This document shows, piece by piece, positions 47,301-61,352 of a stretch of 64,000 nt of DNA; within the stretch, counting starts at the first letter, position 1; each line of letters starts with the position of its first letter. A model generated the notes under the pieces. The model saw nothing but the letters and a program-made list of their open reading frames with translations, made no database searches and had not been told where the DNA came from. Origin of the DNA: Serinus canaria (lineage: Eukaryota > Chordata > Aves > Passeriformes > Fringillidae); assembly GCF_022539315.1 (NCBI RefSeq), contig NC_066323.1, forward strand, positions 4,466,219 to 4,530,218, written 5' to 3'. Both the position numbers and the translations under genes were made by a program.

Positions 47301-50300
47301 TCTCCATTAGGGCTGAGTTAATGAATTCTACCAGTTCAAAATAGCAATAGTTAAGATGGGGGACACGTCGGGCAGAGAAAAGCTAATTACTTCCATTGAT
47401 TGCTTGGAGGCCTGGTGCTGTGTCAGAGTCTCTCTGTTTTACAGAGACTTCTCAGCTTCCTGCAGCAGGAGCTGATGTTACAACCACGGATGGGGATGAA
47501 GCCCTGGCTCATTCCTGCAGGGATGCAGCGAGGTGGGGCAGGGGAAAGGAGTGCAGACATGAACCTGCAATTCCCCTGCCAGAATGGGTGGCAGGAGGCT
47601 GGTGAGGGTGTGTGAGCATCTCTGTGCCCATCTGAGAGGCAGATGTGCTCAGGAGAGGCAGAATCTCTCTCTGCATTTCTGGGGAAGGCACCCACTGCTG
47701 GCTGCTGATACTGGATAAAAGCTGCAGTTTGCTGTTCCTTGGCCGAGAGTATATTTTAGTTTTAATGCCCACTGCTGACTGCAGCCTGTTTGTCACTTGG
47801 TGATTGTGATCAGTTCCTTTAGAAACACTCAAATAGCCATAGCATTAGGGACCAGATAAGTATCCAAAGGCAGATTTGTAATATTGTCCAGAAGTTTAAG
47901 CTCCTGAAGATACCGCGGAATTACATTAAAGTGTGTTTCCTCCCCGTTTTCCATCTTTGGAATATTTTTTTGGATCCCAACCTAACTCTGAGTGGAGGGA
48001 GACAGCTTTTTTTCTTGTGGAGCCCATTGAGTTGTGAGCAGGGCACAAAGGGGTGTTTGTTCTGGCCAGGAGCTGATGGGCTGCGGGAGCCCTGACAAGG
48101 GCCCGCAGTGCTCCGTGCGCCGCGTCCCAGGAATGCTGCTGTTTGCCCAGGGGATGGCTGGGCTCACTGTCCAAACAGATCCCTGCCTGCCAACTGGGAA
48201 CATATTGCAGTCTCTGTGAGGCACTCCATCACGGCTTGAATAGCTCCTCTTGTGCTCAGGCGCTCTGAGTGCGAGAGAGAGAGAGAGAAATATTCCTTTC
48301 AGCCTTCTGCGATGTCAAAAAAAGCCTTTAGTGGCTGTATGGGAGCATTGCCTTAGTGCAGGGGTTCAGAAAGGGAAGGAAGTTAAGAAGAAGGGATGGG
48401 ATTTTTACCATTTGTCGCTATATTTTTAGATTTAAGCTTTTCTTTGCATGAAAATGTTGCTGTATCTGCTATTTCTTGGTGGTTGGGGGGGGGAATTGTA
48501 AATGCACATTTTTAACACGCCACTCCGTTTGTTTTGAAATAATGTTTGCTGTCACTAGCAAGTTCATCCCAGCTCTTTTCTAGGAGACTAATATAGAGCT
48601 TGTAAAATAATTCTTGTCATCTTCTAAGCCTTCAGCTGTAGTTTGTAAACATACTTGTGTTTTGGAAAATTACCATAGTAAGGCTTGATTCCACAGCAGC
48701 ATGTGCATTAATTGATCCATTACCTATGTGAGCTTATTTGGAGTCAAAGGATTTTATACAAGCTTTATTCTGTGCTTGTGATATTTGGTTGTAGATAACT
48801 TGATATGATTTTGGTGAATTCATCTGAAAATTGTAATGCTTAGTGAAGTAACTTGAGGCTCTTCGCAGCATAAGCAAAATTTCTCCCTTGCTCCCTTCCC
48901 TCCCCCCAAGCAGCATTCTCCCATTCCTGAACTATATTTGTATCTAACTTAAATAAACATGGATTATAATTCCTTTAAGTGCAGTGCTCATCTATTTTTG
49001 TTTTCAGAATGCTTCACAAGCAATTTTGCAATTCCAAAGTGGGGGAACTTTTTACATGGAAGGAAAAGCTGTTGTGAAGACTGAAAACAAAAAATGCACT
49101 TTTAAAACCAAGTGAAAAATCCCGAATTTTGCTCAGGACTTGACAGTGTGCACGCATTATCTAAGAAATAACAAGAATGTGTTTGTTCTGGGACTTTTGT
49201 GTGCTGGAGAGGGAGGAAGGACTTCACTGCTGTCACTGTTTCTATAGTGACAGCTCATTCTCCAGGCAGTATTGACACAAACTATAGTCAATCATTTATA
49301 GCGAGCAAACGTAAAGGAAAAAAACCCCAACCACTTAGGAGTGTTTATAAGCTCTTCACAGTATATTATAAATTGCATGTGGAAGTTATTCACTCTCTGA
49401 GGTTTGTGTAGTTTGCTGAACTATGAGATGCTGATAAAGTATCCGGATGTGGTGCACATTTTTATGAAATACCTGTAAATGGCTCTGGCTAATGGATTCA
49501 GTATGGTGTATTGTGCTGTAAAATATCTGTGAGTGCGTGATGGTAAGAAATTTATCTTAAAGCAGGCAAAGTTAAATTGCAACAGCAATTTTTACCAGAT
49601 GTTCCCTTATCTTTTATCATATATGTCTTGATAGTCAGAAGCCAAATTCTAAAGAAGAGCAACCTATAAGGAAGTGTTTAGTTATGGCCACATCCCACCA
49701 GAATCTCATTTGGACGTGACCTTTGTAGGAAGAATAGGCTAAGCTTGAATCCTGAGCATGCCAGGGTAGGAATTACCCCAGAGATGTTGCACCACCAGCA
49801 GACAAAGGATCAGGCTGGTGGGCTCCAGCTGTGGCTGCTGCCTTGCCTGGCTGTGATACCAGACTGTGGTGCCACATACTGTGCCAAGCTGTGAGCTTCT
49901 CTGTCTGACATACAAAAGCATCATGTGTTTTTACCAGAAGACTTGAAGCTGGGGCAGTGCAGCCCAGACTAACCCCCAGTTGGCCACAGGTTTGCCCTAG
50001 TAGGTGCAGGAAGATCCTGAAAGCATCTTCAGCTTGTTGGGTCTTTTTGGATTCCTGGTGGATAGTGGGAGAGATGCCATGGCTGCTACTGAATGTCACT
50101 TGAAAAGCCTGCTCAGTTCTCATCAGAGTGGCACTGGAGTTTTCCATGAAATATAGTTCAATTTTGGTAAATTTGTTTTTTCTATAGGAAAAGCTCAGTT
50201 GGAGAATGATTTCAGAATGCTTGGAAGTTGCTGTGTACTGATTTGGCATAGTGATATCCTTGGGTTTGGAGGAATGTTGGAAAAGTGAACATTTTGCTGT

Positions 50301-52439
50301 GCTTCCAGTCACTGTAAACATTTTTCTAAGTGCATCGTTGTGAGGCATTTTGCATTCTCTGGGATTTCACTTAGGAATGGAAGAGATTATAATTACCTAT
50401 GACTACAAATTTATGGGTTAAATTTCGCTGTTCTTAATTTTTTCAGAATTTTAACCTGTATGACAGCAAAAATGTTTACCAAAAATTTGACAGTAATTTT
50501 CAGAATTAGTTCATGTATTACAAGTATGTGCATAACTGTGCACAGACCTATAGAAATTAGAGAAAGAAAGGAGGGGAATATCTGAAACAGGTGGTGTGGA
50601 ACAATATTTCTATTGCACTGACACAGCAAAGTTTTAGAAAAGCTATTTTCCCTAATGCAAAAGATATTGATTTAATGTAACTCAGATGCAGGGCAGAATG
50701 TGAAGTGACAAACCACATTTTTCAAAGAATTTTTTGTTCTTTTTTTTCACCGTGGCTCTGGGTTGTTATGACTTATTGAATCTTAGCTATCGAGGGAGGG
50801 TGATTTAGTAGTTAGAGAGCTGAGCATCACTGCAATTTATTTATTTCCCTAATTCTTTCTCTTGCTGCCTGATGGTTTCTCTTCTTTGCTGTGCTCTCCT
50901 ATAAAGGGAATATTAGAGCTTACAAGGTGATGTGTGATGGAGTTTAGAGGTGCTTTAATGCTGTTTTGTGCCAGGGGTGATTTTTGATGTTCAGCTTTCT
51001 CTTGGCAAATAAATGTGACTGATTGTGTTGTACCAGGCTGCTCATCTCTGGAGTTCAGCAGAAAATATGTAATGTCTTATGTTAAATTCTCTGGTGGACA
51101 GTGTAATTTCCTACAAACCAAAGACTCATTTGCCTACCAAGGCTGGGGTAACGTGGACAGAAAATGCAGTGTCAGGAGCATGATAGAGAAGAGTATGCAC
51201 AGAAAGAAGCAGAAAGAAAAGGAGATGAGAAGCTCATGGTCAAAACTTGAGCTCCTTGCTTTGGAAAAAATCACCGTATTAGGTCTTTAGGGATGCTGCA
51301 AATAAAGACAAGAAGCTTGTTGGAGAAATACATCTCTGTGGCATGAAGTAGTTTTTTCTGAGTGCATCATCTTTCTTGGCCAGCACCCCATTGCTAGGTC
51401 TGAAATAAAAGCACAGCAGACTTGGAAATCAGATAGATGTTGAGTAAAAGTGCTCTGAGTTTAGCATAATGAAATGAACCTGTTAAGCACTCCCAGCAAA
51501 TAAAGCAACCAATGCATTAGGTGTGTTTCTCCAAAATGCTTTTTTCTGATATTTTCCAGCTCAGTTGATGAACATCATTGCAGTCTTAACATCACAAAGG
51601 CTTGTAGTAATCAAGGCAGTCTTTAACCAGAAAGGTTGGTCAGTGTTTATTTCTGGAGTTCCAAAGAAAAGAGCAGTGATACTGCCTTTTTATATTTTCC
51701 AGAGATACTAATTTCTCTAGATGATTTTCTTCTTAGCCAAACCTTCTGATGCGTGCAGATTTCAGTAACTTCTTGATGGGCAACTGCATGAGCAAATTCA
51801 GGGGAAAACAGTTGAGTCACGAGCCCGAGCCCCATGAGAATAGATCAGAAGCCAGCATGATGCAGTGTTACAGAAACAGGGCTTTCTTCGAGCCGTGGAG
51901 ACTCTGAGTCACCAGGACAAATTGTTTTTGTTATTTTATTTTTTTTTTAAATTGTGTGCTGGGAGGGCTAATGCACAAACTCGTATGACCCAGTGTGTTG
52001 TTTTGCTGTCTGTTTGATTCTGTTGGATGTGCAGCAACTCTGACTCCAGGTATTGCTGTCCCTTCATCAGCACTGCAGTGCTGCCTGGTCACTGAAATGG
52101 TTTAGAAACAAATAAATGTTGTTCACTGCTTGAGTGGAAGTGAGAAAAAGGAAAAGGAAGAGCACACCTGTGGAATCTTCCTTCTTATGAGAGTGGGAAG
52201 ATTCCAACCCTCTTTGGTTTGCTCAAGTTGCACAGTTATGGGGACTTAGAAACACCATTCAAACTCGAGAGGTTTTGAAGAGAATTTATGGTTTTTGCCT
52301 ACATCAAAGGTGGATAGTTGTTCAGGTGCAGAAATGCTATGAAGAAGGATTTTCTTTAATTTTTAAAAATTGCTTAAAAATAAATGAACTGAAACAAGGT
52401 GGGTGAGATTTGTGTTTCAATATGTCAGTTTATCCCAAC
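44376..52439. other. FNDC3B: FNDC3B intron after the second coding exon, segment 7
   Basis: About 8 kb of intron. A GA microsatellite lies at 48273-48288 and a small CpG cluster at about 48078-48129. The longest ORF in the window, 191 codons on the minus strand at 49773-50348, lies here with no recognised domain. No exon was identified. Confidence 0.55.
48273..48288. repeat. (GA)8 microsatellite
   Basis: Eight GA units following GTGC, ending in AAATATTCC. Confidence 0.9.
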
Positions 52440-52576
52440 CCTGTAAGTGTTCAAGGCCAGGTTGGATGGGACCTGGAGCAACTGGATCTAGTGGAAGCTG
52501 TCCCTGCCCATGGCAGGGGGTGGAACTGGATGAGCTTTAAAGGTCCCTTCTATCCCAAGCCTTGATGTGATTCTTA
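52440..52576 (+). repeat. CR1 LINE 3'-end fragment, sense orientation
   Basis: The plus strand reads AAGTGTTCAAGGCCAGGTTG, then GATGGGACCTGGAGCAACTG, GTCCCTGCCCATGGCAGGGG and TTTAAAGGTCCCTTC, ending near GATGTGATTCTTA. This is the CR1 3' end in sense, about 137 bases. It is the only copy in the same orientation as FNDC3B. Confidence 0.93.
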
Positions 52577-54655
52577 GATTAAATTAAGGCTGCTGTGCTC
52601 CCCATTTCTGTCAAGGCACACACAGTCCTTGCACTTGTTTGCACGTGCAAACCACAACGACCAAAGATAGGGTTTAGAATTCTACCTTTTGAAAATTGTA
52701 GCATTTTATTTTAAATAACACGCTACCCATGTTTTCTTAGCTGCCACTTCCCCTCCCTTCCCATTGGACTCTTCACTTCCTTTACTCTAACTCAGATGTT
52801 AGATCCCAACCATAGAGCTGAAGCAGAAATTCAAATAATTCAGAGGACAGTTTCTCAACCTGAGGTTGTTAAGAGGAAATCAAGAGCATTCCATGAATAG
52901 CTGCAAAGTGGCTAAATCCCTTCTGCCCAGCCCCACTCCTCTCTGCAAATTCCAGGCCCTGCGGGTGGAGTTGTCATGGAGGGCTCCTCTGCTGTTGGAT
53001 AATCCCTCTGCCAGCCCCCTCAGTTTGGGAAGGGCCCCAAAAATGGGATTATTCCACCAGATGGAATATGGACTATGGAGCCTCCTGAGTGGGGGCAGCC
53101 CCCGGCAAGGCGCGGCTGTTCTTCCTCTGCAGGGACGGAGCCGCCGAAGACCTGGGAATGCTGAAAGGAAAACCTTTCACTTGCTTGTTTGAAAACTTTT
53201 TAATGAGCTCTGAAGAGTGATGGCCAGTTGAAATGCTCACTCCCTGGAGGACAGGGGGCTTTTAATCTCTATCAGGCTGCATGATGGATGTTTTGGGTAG
53301 TAAATTAGTTTTGCAGTTGCTGTAGCCAATGAGAAACTCCCTTTATTGCACCTGAAAATTCAGAGTGTTTCAAACGTGCTATGGAAAAACTGTCTTAGAA
53401 CTGTTCTGGTTAGAAGTGTTATTTGAATAATTAGAATAATTTACTTAATTACATGATGTTTGGTTCTCATTGACAATTAATATATTTAGAAAGGGCAGAG
53501 TCTCACTCTCCCACTACATCATGCTGTGTGCTAGGATTTTTTTATCTGGGGACATGGGAAAACAAGAATTTATGGCTTATTTTTTGAAGGATGCAATGCT
53601 GTCAGTAGCCCAGAGGCGTGTTTTAAACACAACTCAACTAAAGTGCTCTGTGCAAAGGCTCAGCTTAGAAATATGAGAGATGAAGTGAAAACGAGGGGAG
53701 GATGACAGGGCCCTTCAAGCATAACCTGGTGACTCACAGCCTTCCTCCTCACCTTGAGTGTTTATAAACGAGAGCAGGATGTGAAAAAGTGAGTTAGTGC
53801 CTTTCTGGGAGAGCTGAGGAAGAGTCTGCTGGGGTCAGAGCTGTGAGGAGGAGCCAGAGTCAGCATAACCAGCTTCCTGAGCCTCGCTGGGGCTCAGGTG
53901 GCTCTCAGGTGGGATTTGAGCACCTCCCTTTGGGCTTGGCATTACTGCAGAATGTTCAGGGACCAGCAGCCAAGAAAATTTGGGCTCTGTGAACACGAAG
54001 AAGCTTGGAAAATGGGTTTTGTTGGTGCTAGGGAAGGGCAGGCTTGAAGGAGATGGGGCAGTGAGGGGTTTCAGGAAAGGCTGTTGGAATGGAAATAACA
54101 GAGGGCTCCTCTGTTACGAGAAGAGAGTGAAGAAGCAAAAGTGTTAAAGGAAAGAAGTGCAAGTTTGTGTCAATGCAAAGGCAGGTAGGCCTTGGGAGAC
54201 ACAGGTGGGGATTTCATGGAGCTTCAGTCACTGGGGATGCTGAAGAGGCAGCATCAGTCAGGGGAGGCTCAGGTGGAGCTGGTGCTCCAGCAGCTCCCAG
54301 TTTCAGGGAAACACTTGGCTGCTACACTCTCTGATCCAGGAGAACAGTGCTCTGGTTGAGGCTTCTCCATTGTAGAAGCAGCATCTAGCTTTTTAGCTCT
54401 TAATGGAAATTAAATTTTAAAACCCGTGTGAAGGAAGAAGGAGATGGCTCTGCCTCTCATACACAAACCTCACCTGGGAAAGCCCTGGGCTCACCAACAG
54501 CATCTCCAAGCCCTGTGCTGAATGCTATATTTACATTTTAGCTTGTGGTTTTTTCTGCCTCAGTTCTAGTGTAAGTGCAGTACTGTAATAAGACTCCCAA
54601 CAGAGGGACACAGAATATTAATATGTAGTTGAAATTTGGTTTTAATACTTACTGA

Positions 54656-54673
54656 ATATATATATATATATAT
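54656..54673. repeat. (AT)9 microsatellite
   Basis: Nine uninterrupted AT units ending before GCATGAATG. Confidence 0.9.
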
Positions 54674-55394
54674 GCATGAATGAAAAATATGAATATATTA
54701 TGTATATATGAAATGTGCTTTTACTCCAGGGAGATGGCAGTTCACCGCAGCCTCACAAAATAGCCCAACACCTACCTGAGACCCACCAGTGTGGATGATT
54801 CTCATTCCCTCCCCACCCTCACACGATAGAGAGGGCTTGTTTGTGACAGGTGGATATTAATTGCTGTGTTTTTGATGAGCACATTCAAACAGAGTCTTTC
54901 AGATGATTCACTGAAGTTCAGGATCCAAACATGTCACAAACAGAACTCGTCAGCCCTGTGATGGTGATGGCTGGCACTGTGGCAGTGCTGGGTGGGGAGG
55001 GAGGGCTGGAGGTTTGGTTTAGTTCAGTTTCCACTGGCTGGCTGATGTTTCTCCCTGTGGGTGGACAGGTGAAGAACAGCCATCACCTAATTGCTGCCTT
55101 GTTTGGGGCAGGTGGAAGAGAACGTTCTGTGTAACTTCATTGTTGGCCAGGTTTGGGTCTGTTGCTGATTGTACAGTCCTTCTGGTGTTGCCATGGGAAT
55201 GAAATAATTATATTGTGAATAACTGGAGCATTTTCTTCTACTCTTGCTGGAAAGTGGTCTTGTATAAATATTGCTGCCTTTGATGGAGGTTGTGCTCAGA
55301 GCTGACTGTTCAGTATTTGTATAAACTGTTGCAGAGAACAAAACTTTCTGCAAGAGAATGCCCTTTTATAAATGTGGCTGAAGGCTGACACATG

Positions 55395-55414
55395 CACACA
55401 CACACACACACACA
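55395..55414. repeat. (CA)10 microsatellite
   Basis: Ten uninterrupted CA units after ACATG, followed by CTGCCC. Confidence 0.92.
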
Positions 55415-58400
55415 CTGCCCAAAAAGCATTTATATCACTAGAATGTGTTGAAGAGCTGTCTCAGAATTTAAAAGGGAAAAAACCATTTTTAGTCATGTTC
55501 TCATGGTTTGTTGTTTGTCTTTAAGGTGAATAGTGTCATATTGTATGCAAATGGAAATGCTGCTGATAACTGGTGAAGAAGTAAAATTCTCATTTCAGGA
55601 CATCTGTTTCCCTTGAAACTGAGTTCTGGTTAAAAGTTAGTCCAGTCCAGACCTGGTTATATAGGTCTGGTGGGAAGCTGATCTGGAGGATCCTAATCCT
55701 CCTTTAGCTGTTCATAGCTTTAGCAGTGTAAAAACTTCATAAATGAGATTTTTTTTTAATGCTAAAGCGGAGCCTGATGCTGACAGAGATCTCCCATCAT
55801 TTGTGTGGCTTGGCAGAAGTTACTTGATGGGTTTTCCCAATTTCTGAGTTCAGCTTTGTGGTCTCCTTTTCTCTCTTGCAGTCTCATGCAGGGGCTAGGC
55901 TTGCAGTTTTCTGTGCAAAGTCTCTTCTCTCCCACATTTCTTGTAGTGCTGTTCTCTCTGTTCATCCATGGACATTCTGGCATATTTCTGTCATAAAACA
56001 AAGGGTTATGCAAAAGAAAAAGAAGTTGGTAGATATGAGGAAGACTTACTTTTTTTCCAAAACAGAGTATTTTTTCTGTGACACCCTACAATTTTTTTGC
56101 AGTCTCAAGTTTTAGTCAGGCTTCAGTATTGCTTTATGACCTAAATCCTATTCTGGGTTTGTGTCCAGTTGCGTTCCCACCAACTTCCTGTGTGACCCTG
56201 CATCAGGCATTTCATTAGTCTGTCCCACAGTTTCACTTGTGAAGCGAGGGGAATAACAACCCTGCTCCAGCCAGATGTTCTGGGGTTGGATTCGTGAGTC
56301 CTCGTGGGGTAACGTGGGGCTGGGTCACAGAAACCCTTTTGTGCTCCTGCCTCAGATGTCAGATGTCATCTTGGGCTAGTATTCCTCACGAAATGAATGT
56401 CTCTCCAGTTTCAGGTTATTGTGTTGTGGCTTGTGTGCTAATGGATTCATTTCAGATGTTTTTAAGTAGTTGGTTGTTCTCTTTGTTTCCAAAGTAGTCC
56501 TAATTTATTTAACAGTATTTGCCATTCAAGTCAACTGATTTTAGACAGATGTTTGTCTCTTGTGTTTCAGTCTAGACATTTATGATTTACAATCTGTAGC
56601 CCATCTGGTGAATTGCCATGGGAATATGCTTATTTTCAATGCTTGAAGTATTGCAACATACTCTTTGCAAGTGTTTTTGCAGTAGCGACTGGTGAGGCAA
56701 CCATCAGAAAGGGTTTATTTTAGCAAAAGAGTCTGACTTGTTTGTTCACATTAGGACAGGAAAATACTCCATTTCTGTTCAAAAAACCCAACAAAAAATG
56801 TTCCACTCCAAAATGTTGCCTGTAAGTTGAAACTCTAGTGATAGATTTATGGGTCTAGTTTAAAAAAGAAACAAAACCACCTGAAGAACAGCAAGAGACC
56901 TGAAGAATCCCCCTTGTCCAGCTCCATTCTCTGTGGCTGAACAAGTTGACTTGTCCAACCTTTTTGAAAGACTTTAATGAGCTTTAGATGGCCCAAGTTT
57001 CTCATGGTGTGTAAATTTAAATGTCATCACTGCAGAATATGGTCACTGATGTTTTGTTACTGCTGTAGGGTTGCCGTATGCTCTGGGAGTGGGTCCTTGT
57101 CCCCAGGTGCTCTCTCCTTCCCTTCCAGCCCCATGGCAGGAGGAGAAGCTGTGGATGCACCAGGAGAGGATATGCCAGGCTGCTAAACAGCCTGTTGGCC
57201 TTGTCTGGGCTCTTCCCTGCTTGTTAAACTAGTGAAGTGTGGTGAGCCCCAAAACCAAGGTGCAGGATGGCAGGTGAGGAGCAGGACAGCTCTTTATGCT
57301 CTCAGCATGAGTATCTCCAGATTCAAACCACTTCAAAAACAAACGTTTGATGCTTGAAAAGTTACTAATTCATAATTCTGGGGCAGACAGAAGTGATTAT
57401 TTACCCTGAGTTCCTCTCAGAATTTGGCTGGAATAGTGCTGCTGTGTGACTGCTGTAGTACTGTGGTAGCTTTGGACAGGACATGTTTGGGGCAAATGAT
57501 AGCTTTTAGTTAATTTCCTGTTTTTACAGGTTACTGCATTATTTCTACAATATGCCCCAAACCAGAATGCAACATCTGGGAGACACACATTGCAAACCAG
57601 CACGCTGCTGAGGAGGAATCTTGTGGTTCTGACATGAAAGCTTGGGGTGCTGTTGTTTAACTCCAGGCTGGAGGTGCTCGAGCCTCCTCTGTGTGCAGCA
57701 GGTCAGGCAGCAAACACTGGCCAGAGGCTTCCAGGAGGCTCTGGTGTAAACAGCAAAGGTGCTGCTGTGTAAATAAACCAGAAAATGCTCCAGCTGTCCG
57801 CTGGATGCATTTGGCACGGATTTCTGAGCAGTTTGATTGGATGTTGGGATGAGTGAGTCTGTCTGCAAAATGTTTGATGTTGAAAGCATCAGTCAAACGC
57901 AGACTGGAGCGTGGCTGGTGCTGTCGGGTCTGTGGCTGCAGAGTCCAAGGGCTGAACGTGTCATTCCAGCGTTTGGGGTTTGCAGTTTGGTCTTAATAAC
58001 AATTGTGCACTGGAACTCCGAGACACCAATATGTTTTTTATAACAGGCTTCGGTTTGGCATCTTATTTTTAATTATATTTATGGCAAATCAACTTGACAG
58101 TCTGTGAGAGTGAGTAAAGAGCTGTTGTATTTGTAGTCCTGGGATTTAGAAAAAAGCATTAAGTGGTCATGGAAGTCACAAGGAGTTCAAGAAGTGTGTG
58201 CTACCTACATCAAAAGTGCTTCCATATCCACTGTCAAACCCTGTGTGTGCATGTACAGAGGTGACTGTGCTTAGTGATTAAGCCATGCACCTGCAGGGTT
58301 TCTCAGGCTGATTTTTCTTTTCCCTTTTAGCTGTTCCATTTGCATTTAAACAGTCATTCCTTGCGGGATCCAAGATAATTTGAAATTCATGGAGCCATTT

Positions 58401-61299
58401 CTGTTAAACTTGAGGGTTTTGGTGATGTTTCTGAACTCTCCAACGGTGAAGGAATCACTTCACTACCAAACTGTGATCTGAATAGAAAATAAGCAATTGA
58501 GGTACCACAATGTGAATGGGCATGTGGTAGGCATCCTTTTATTCACATCTTGGTGTGTAGATGAGGTCATCTTAAAATTATTGATAAATCTGTAGAGATA
58601 AGCAGGATAAAACTCTCAGGCATGAGCTGGTGCCATGGGGATGCCCAAGTGTTAGACATGTTTCTTAGCATTTATCAAAGCACAGGTGACATTATTTTAG
58701 CATCTTTGACTATCCTGCCATCGGCAGGTTGAATGCAGCATGAATGGGGCTTTTTTCTGCCATTTCAGGCTTCTCTAAAGGTGTTTTTTAAAGCTGTCAA
58801 CCCTTCAAGCACTTAATATTGTTAAAGCTACTCTTTTACTCTCTGATCCTGAGCTGCTTGAATCTACAAATTCACACTGATCTAAGGACAAAGTATTTAG
58901 ATCTTGATCAGCAGCAGATTGAAGGCCCTGTGTCCTGGGAACTTGAGTAGACACCTGGGAGTTGACTCTGCCCTGTGCTGTACATGAGCAAAGTTAGTGG
59001 CCAAATTAGCTCTTGTCCAGGAGAGCATGCAGTTCAAAATTGTGCTGATTCTGGTATGTGAAAGCTCTTTACATGCTGTTTTAAAGGTTTTCCCCAAATG
59101 CTCTGAGATGCTCATGTTGGCTGGTGCTAACTAAGAGTTCTAGGCTGTGACCAAAAGGCTGGGAAGAAAGCTCACCACAGCTCTGCTGCAGAGGAAAGAA
59201 GATGAATGGAAGGATCCGGGGTTGTTTTGTTTTTTGGTTTTTGTTTTTTTCTTTTCCTTGTCATCACCTTGTTTAGTCCATAAGCTGCTTTGAGAATAAC
59301 CAAGTGGAGGGAGAAGACACGTGTGCCTGACAGGGAGCCTGTTTGTGCTTGTTTCATTGAGGAAATTGTTCCGGAACAGCTGCTCATCCATGTGAAAATG
59401 CAAACCCTTGGGTCCCAGCCAAGGTCAGCAAGCCCTGGGTCATTTGTTTTAGCAAAGCAGACCAATTTGCCCTTAATTATCTCTCCTTTTCATTCTGTTA
59501 CACCTTTTGCTCCATAGATTTACTTCCTGAGAAGTGCCACATGTGAAAGATGGGATACCAGTTTTATTTAGGATCAGGAAGAGGCAGAATAATTTTTCAT
59601 GGGTTAATTTTAACTGTTAAGCTTTATAAAATTTAAGGCATTTACCTCCCTGGATTTAATTTTTCACTCAGCTGGTTCAGTAGGTTCTTGTTATTAAAAT
59701 GTATAGGATTCTTAACTTGCAAACTCAAATTGCAAAATCCCTAAATTTCATATTGTTTCTCTGCTAGTGCAGGTATTGTGGTGTGAAATGGTAAATTGGC
59801 ATTTGTTTGCTGGAAACAGGGCTGAGAAATTCCTGAACTTCAGGAAACTTCCAGTAACTGCTCTCAGAATGGGAACTTAATAACAAAGCCTGGTAGAGTT
59901 TGGTAATTGCAAAACAGTCACTAGAAACTCTGTGTAAAACATATGCCCATGTGCTGGAACTGGATATGAAAAATTCTACTGGAGACATAAGAAAAGCAAT
60001 GCTCTGTAAGCACTGATGATAATGGTGTGGTAAAATTACTTCTTTGCCCTATAATGTTATGTGGAAGGAGAGAAATAGGAAAGAAGCTGGAGAAACTGAA
60101 ATGCCAGATTCTGGCTTCTATAATTTAAGGAAAGAAAACTGATTAAAGTGATCTTTAATGCATGCATTAAAGGTCAGTAGGGAACAAGGAAAAAAGCTTA
60201 CTTATTCCAAAACTGGTTTTGTACAAGAATTTTGAACGTGTCATGCGTTGCAGCCCAGGCTATAATTAGCCTTGAAAATCTTGGGACAGAAGTTTCTCAA
60301 GTACATTGTGACATTCTTCCAGAAGGAATAAAAATGACCAGAAGAACTGTCAGTCTCTGCTTGACAGGAATGTCCTCTTGCCAGGGCAAGGGGGAGGCAG
60401 AGGTGGAAGGGAGCCCTGTTTTGATGTGCAGTAAAATCACCCAATAAAACATGGCACAAGAAGGAAGAGAATGGTTGTTGTTTTTATTTTTGTTAGACTG
60501 AGTGTGCAGGTGTTTTTTTGAAAGGCAATAGATTTGCAAAACGTTGCTGGTTATTTGAAATGGTTAAAATAATCAGCTTTAATGCCATCAGAGGGGTGAC
60601 AGAGCAGCACAAGTAAATAGGTGTTTGGGAAGAGGAGGAGAGGCTCAGACTGGGATGTCAAGGTGTTAATTAGTTCTGCCACTGTATGAGGCTGAGTTGC
60701 TTCTTTTACTTATTCAAAGTTGTATTCTGTTAAGTATTAACGTGTTGGAAATAGGAAAACTGTGCTCTGCCAGCTGGGGACAAGTGGGGTCTGTCCCCTG
60801 CCTGCTGAGGGGGACATTGGTGCCTCCAGCCTGGTGGCTTCTGCTTTTCTCTTCTTTCAGAGGAGGGGGAATAATTTCCTTGCACCTGCATTTTGGACAG
60901 GGCAGCCCTCCAGGAGCCAGAGGAGATGTGCTGTATTCTTGGGAAGGGAGCTTGGGGTGGAATTTGGCCACTGGCTTTGTCAGCAGAGGTGGCCAAGCGC
61001 TGCTGGCTGAGTTTCATGAGGAACTCAGCAGACAATCTGCATTTGTTAACAGGTTTCAAAAATACTCCAGCAAGCTCACTTCAGTGTGCAGCATCTCTGA
61101 TAGAATGGAAGGACCTTTCCTCCTTTATTTTCCTTTAAAGTGAGCTTTGCATTGAGCTACAAGCTTCAATTTAAACTTGCAAAGTTGTGATTCCTAAGAG
61201 TATAAAGTACTTACATCCAACCTGTGATTGCAAGCAGCTGAGGAACATCCTCCTCTCAAGTTCTGCTTTTTAACAGGTCAAAACTATTTGAAATAGTAA

Positions 61300-61352
61300 T
61301 TTAAAAAAAAACAAAAAACAACAACAACAAAAAAAACCACCAAACAAACAAA
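61300..61352. repeat. A-rich (CAA/CAAA)n low-complexity stretch
   Basis: Interrupted A runs with ACAACAACAACAA and CAAACAAACAAAAC. There is no recognisable retroelement body at either side. Confidence 0.85.
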
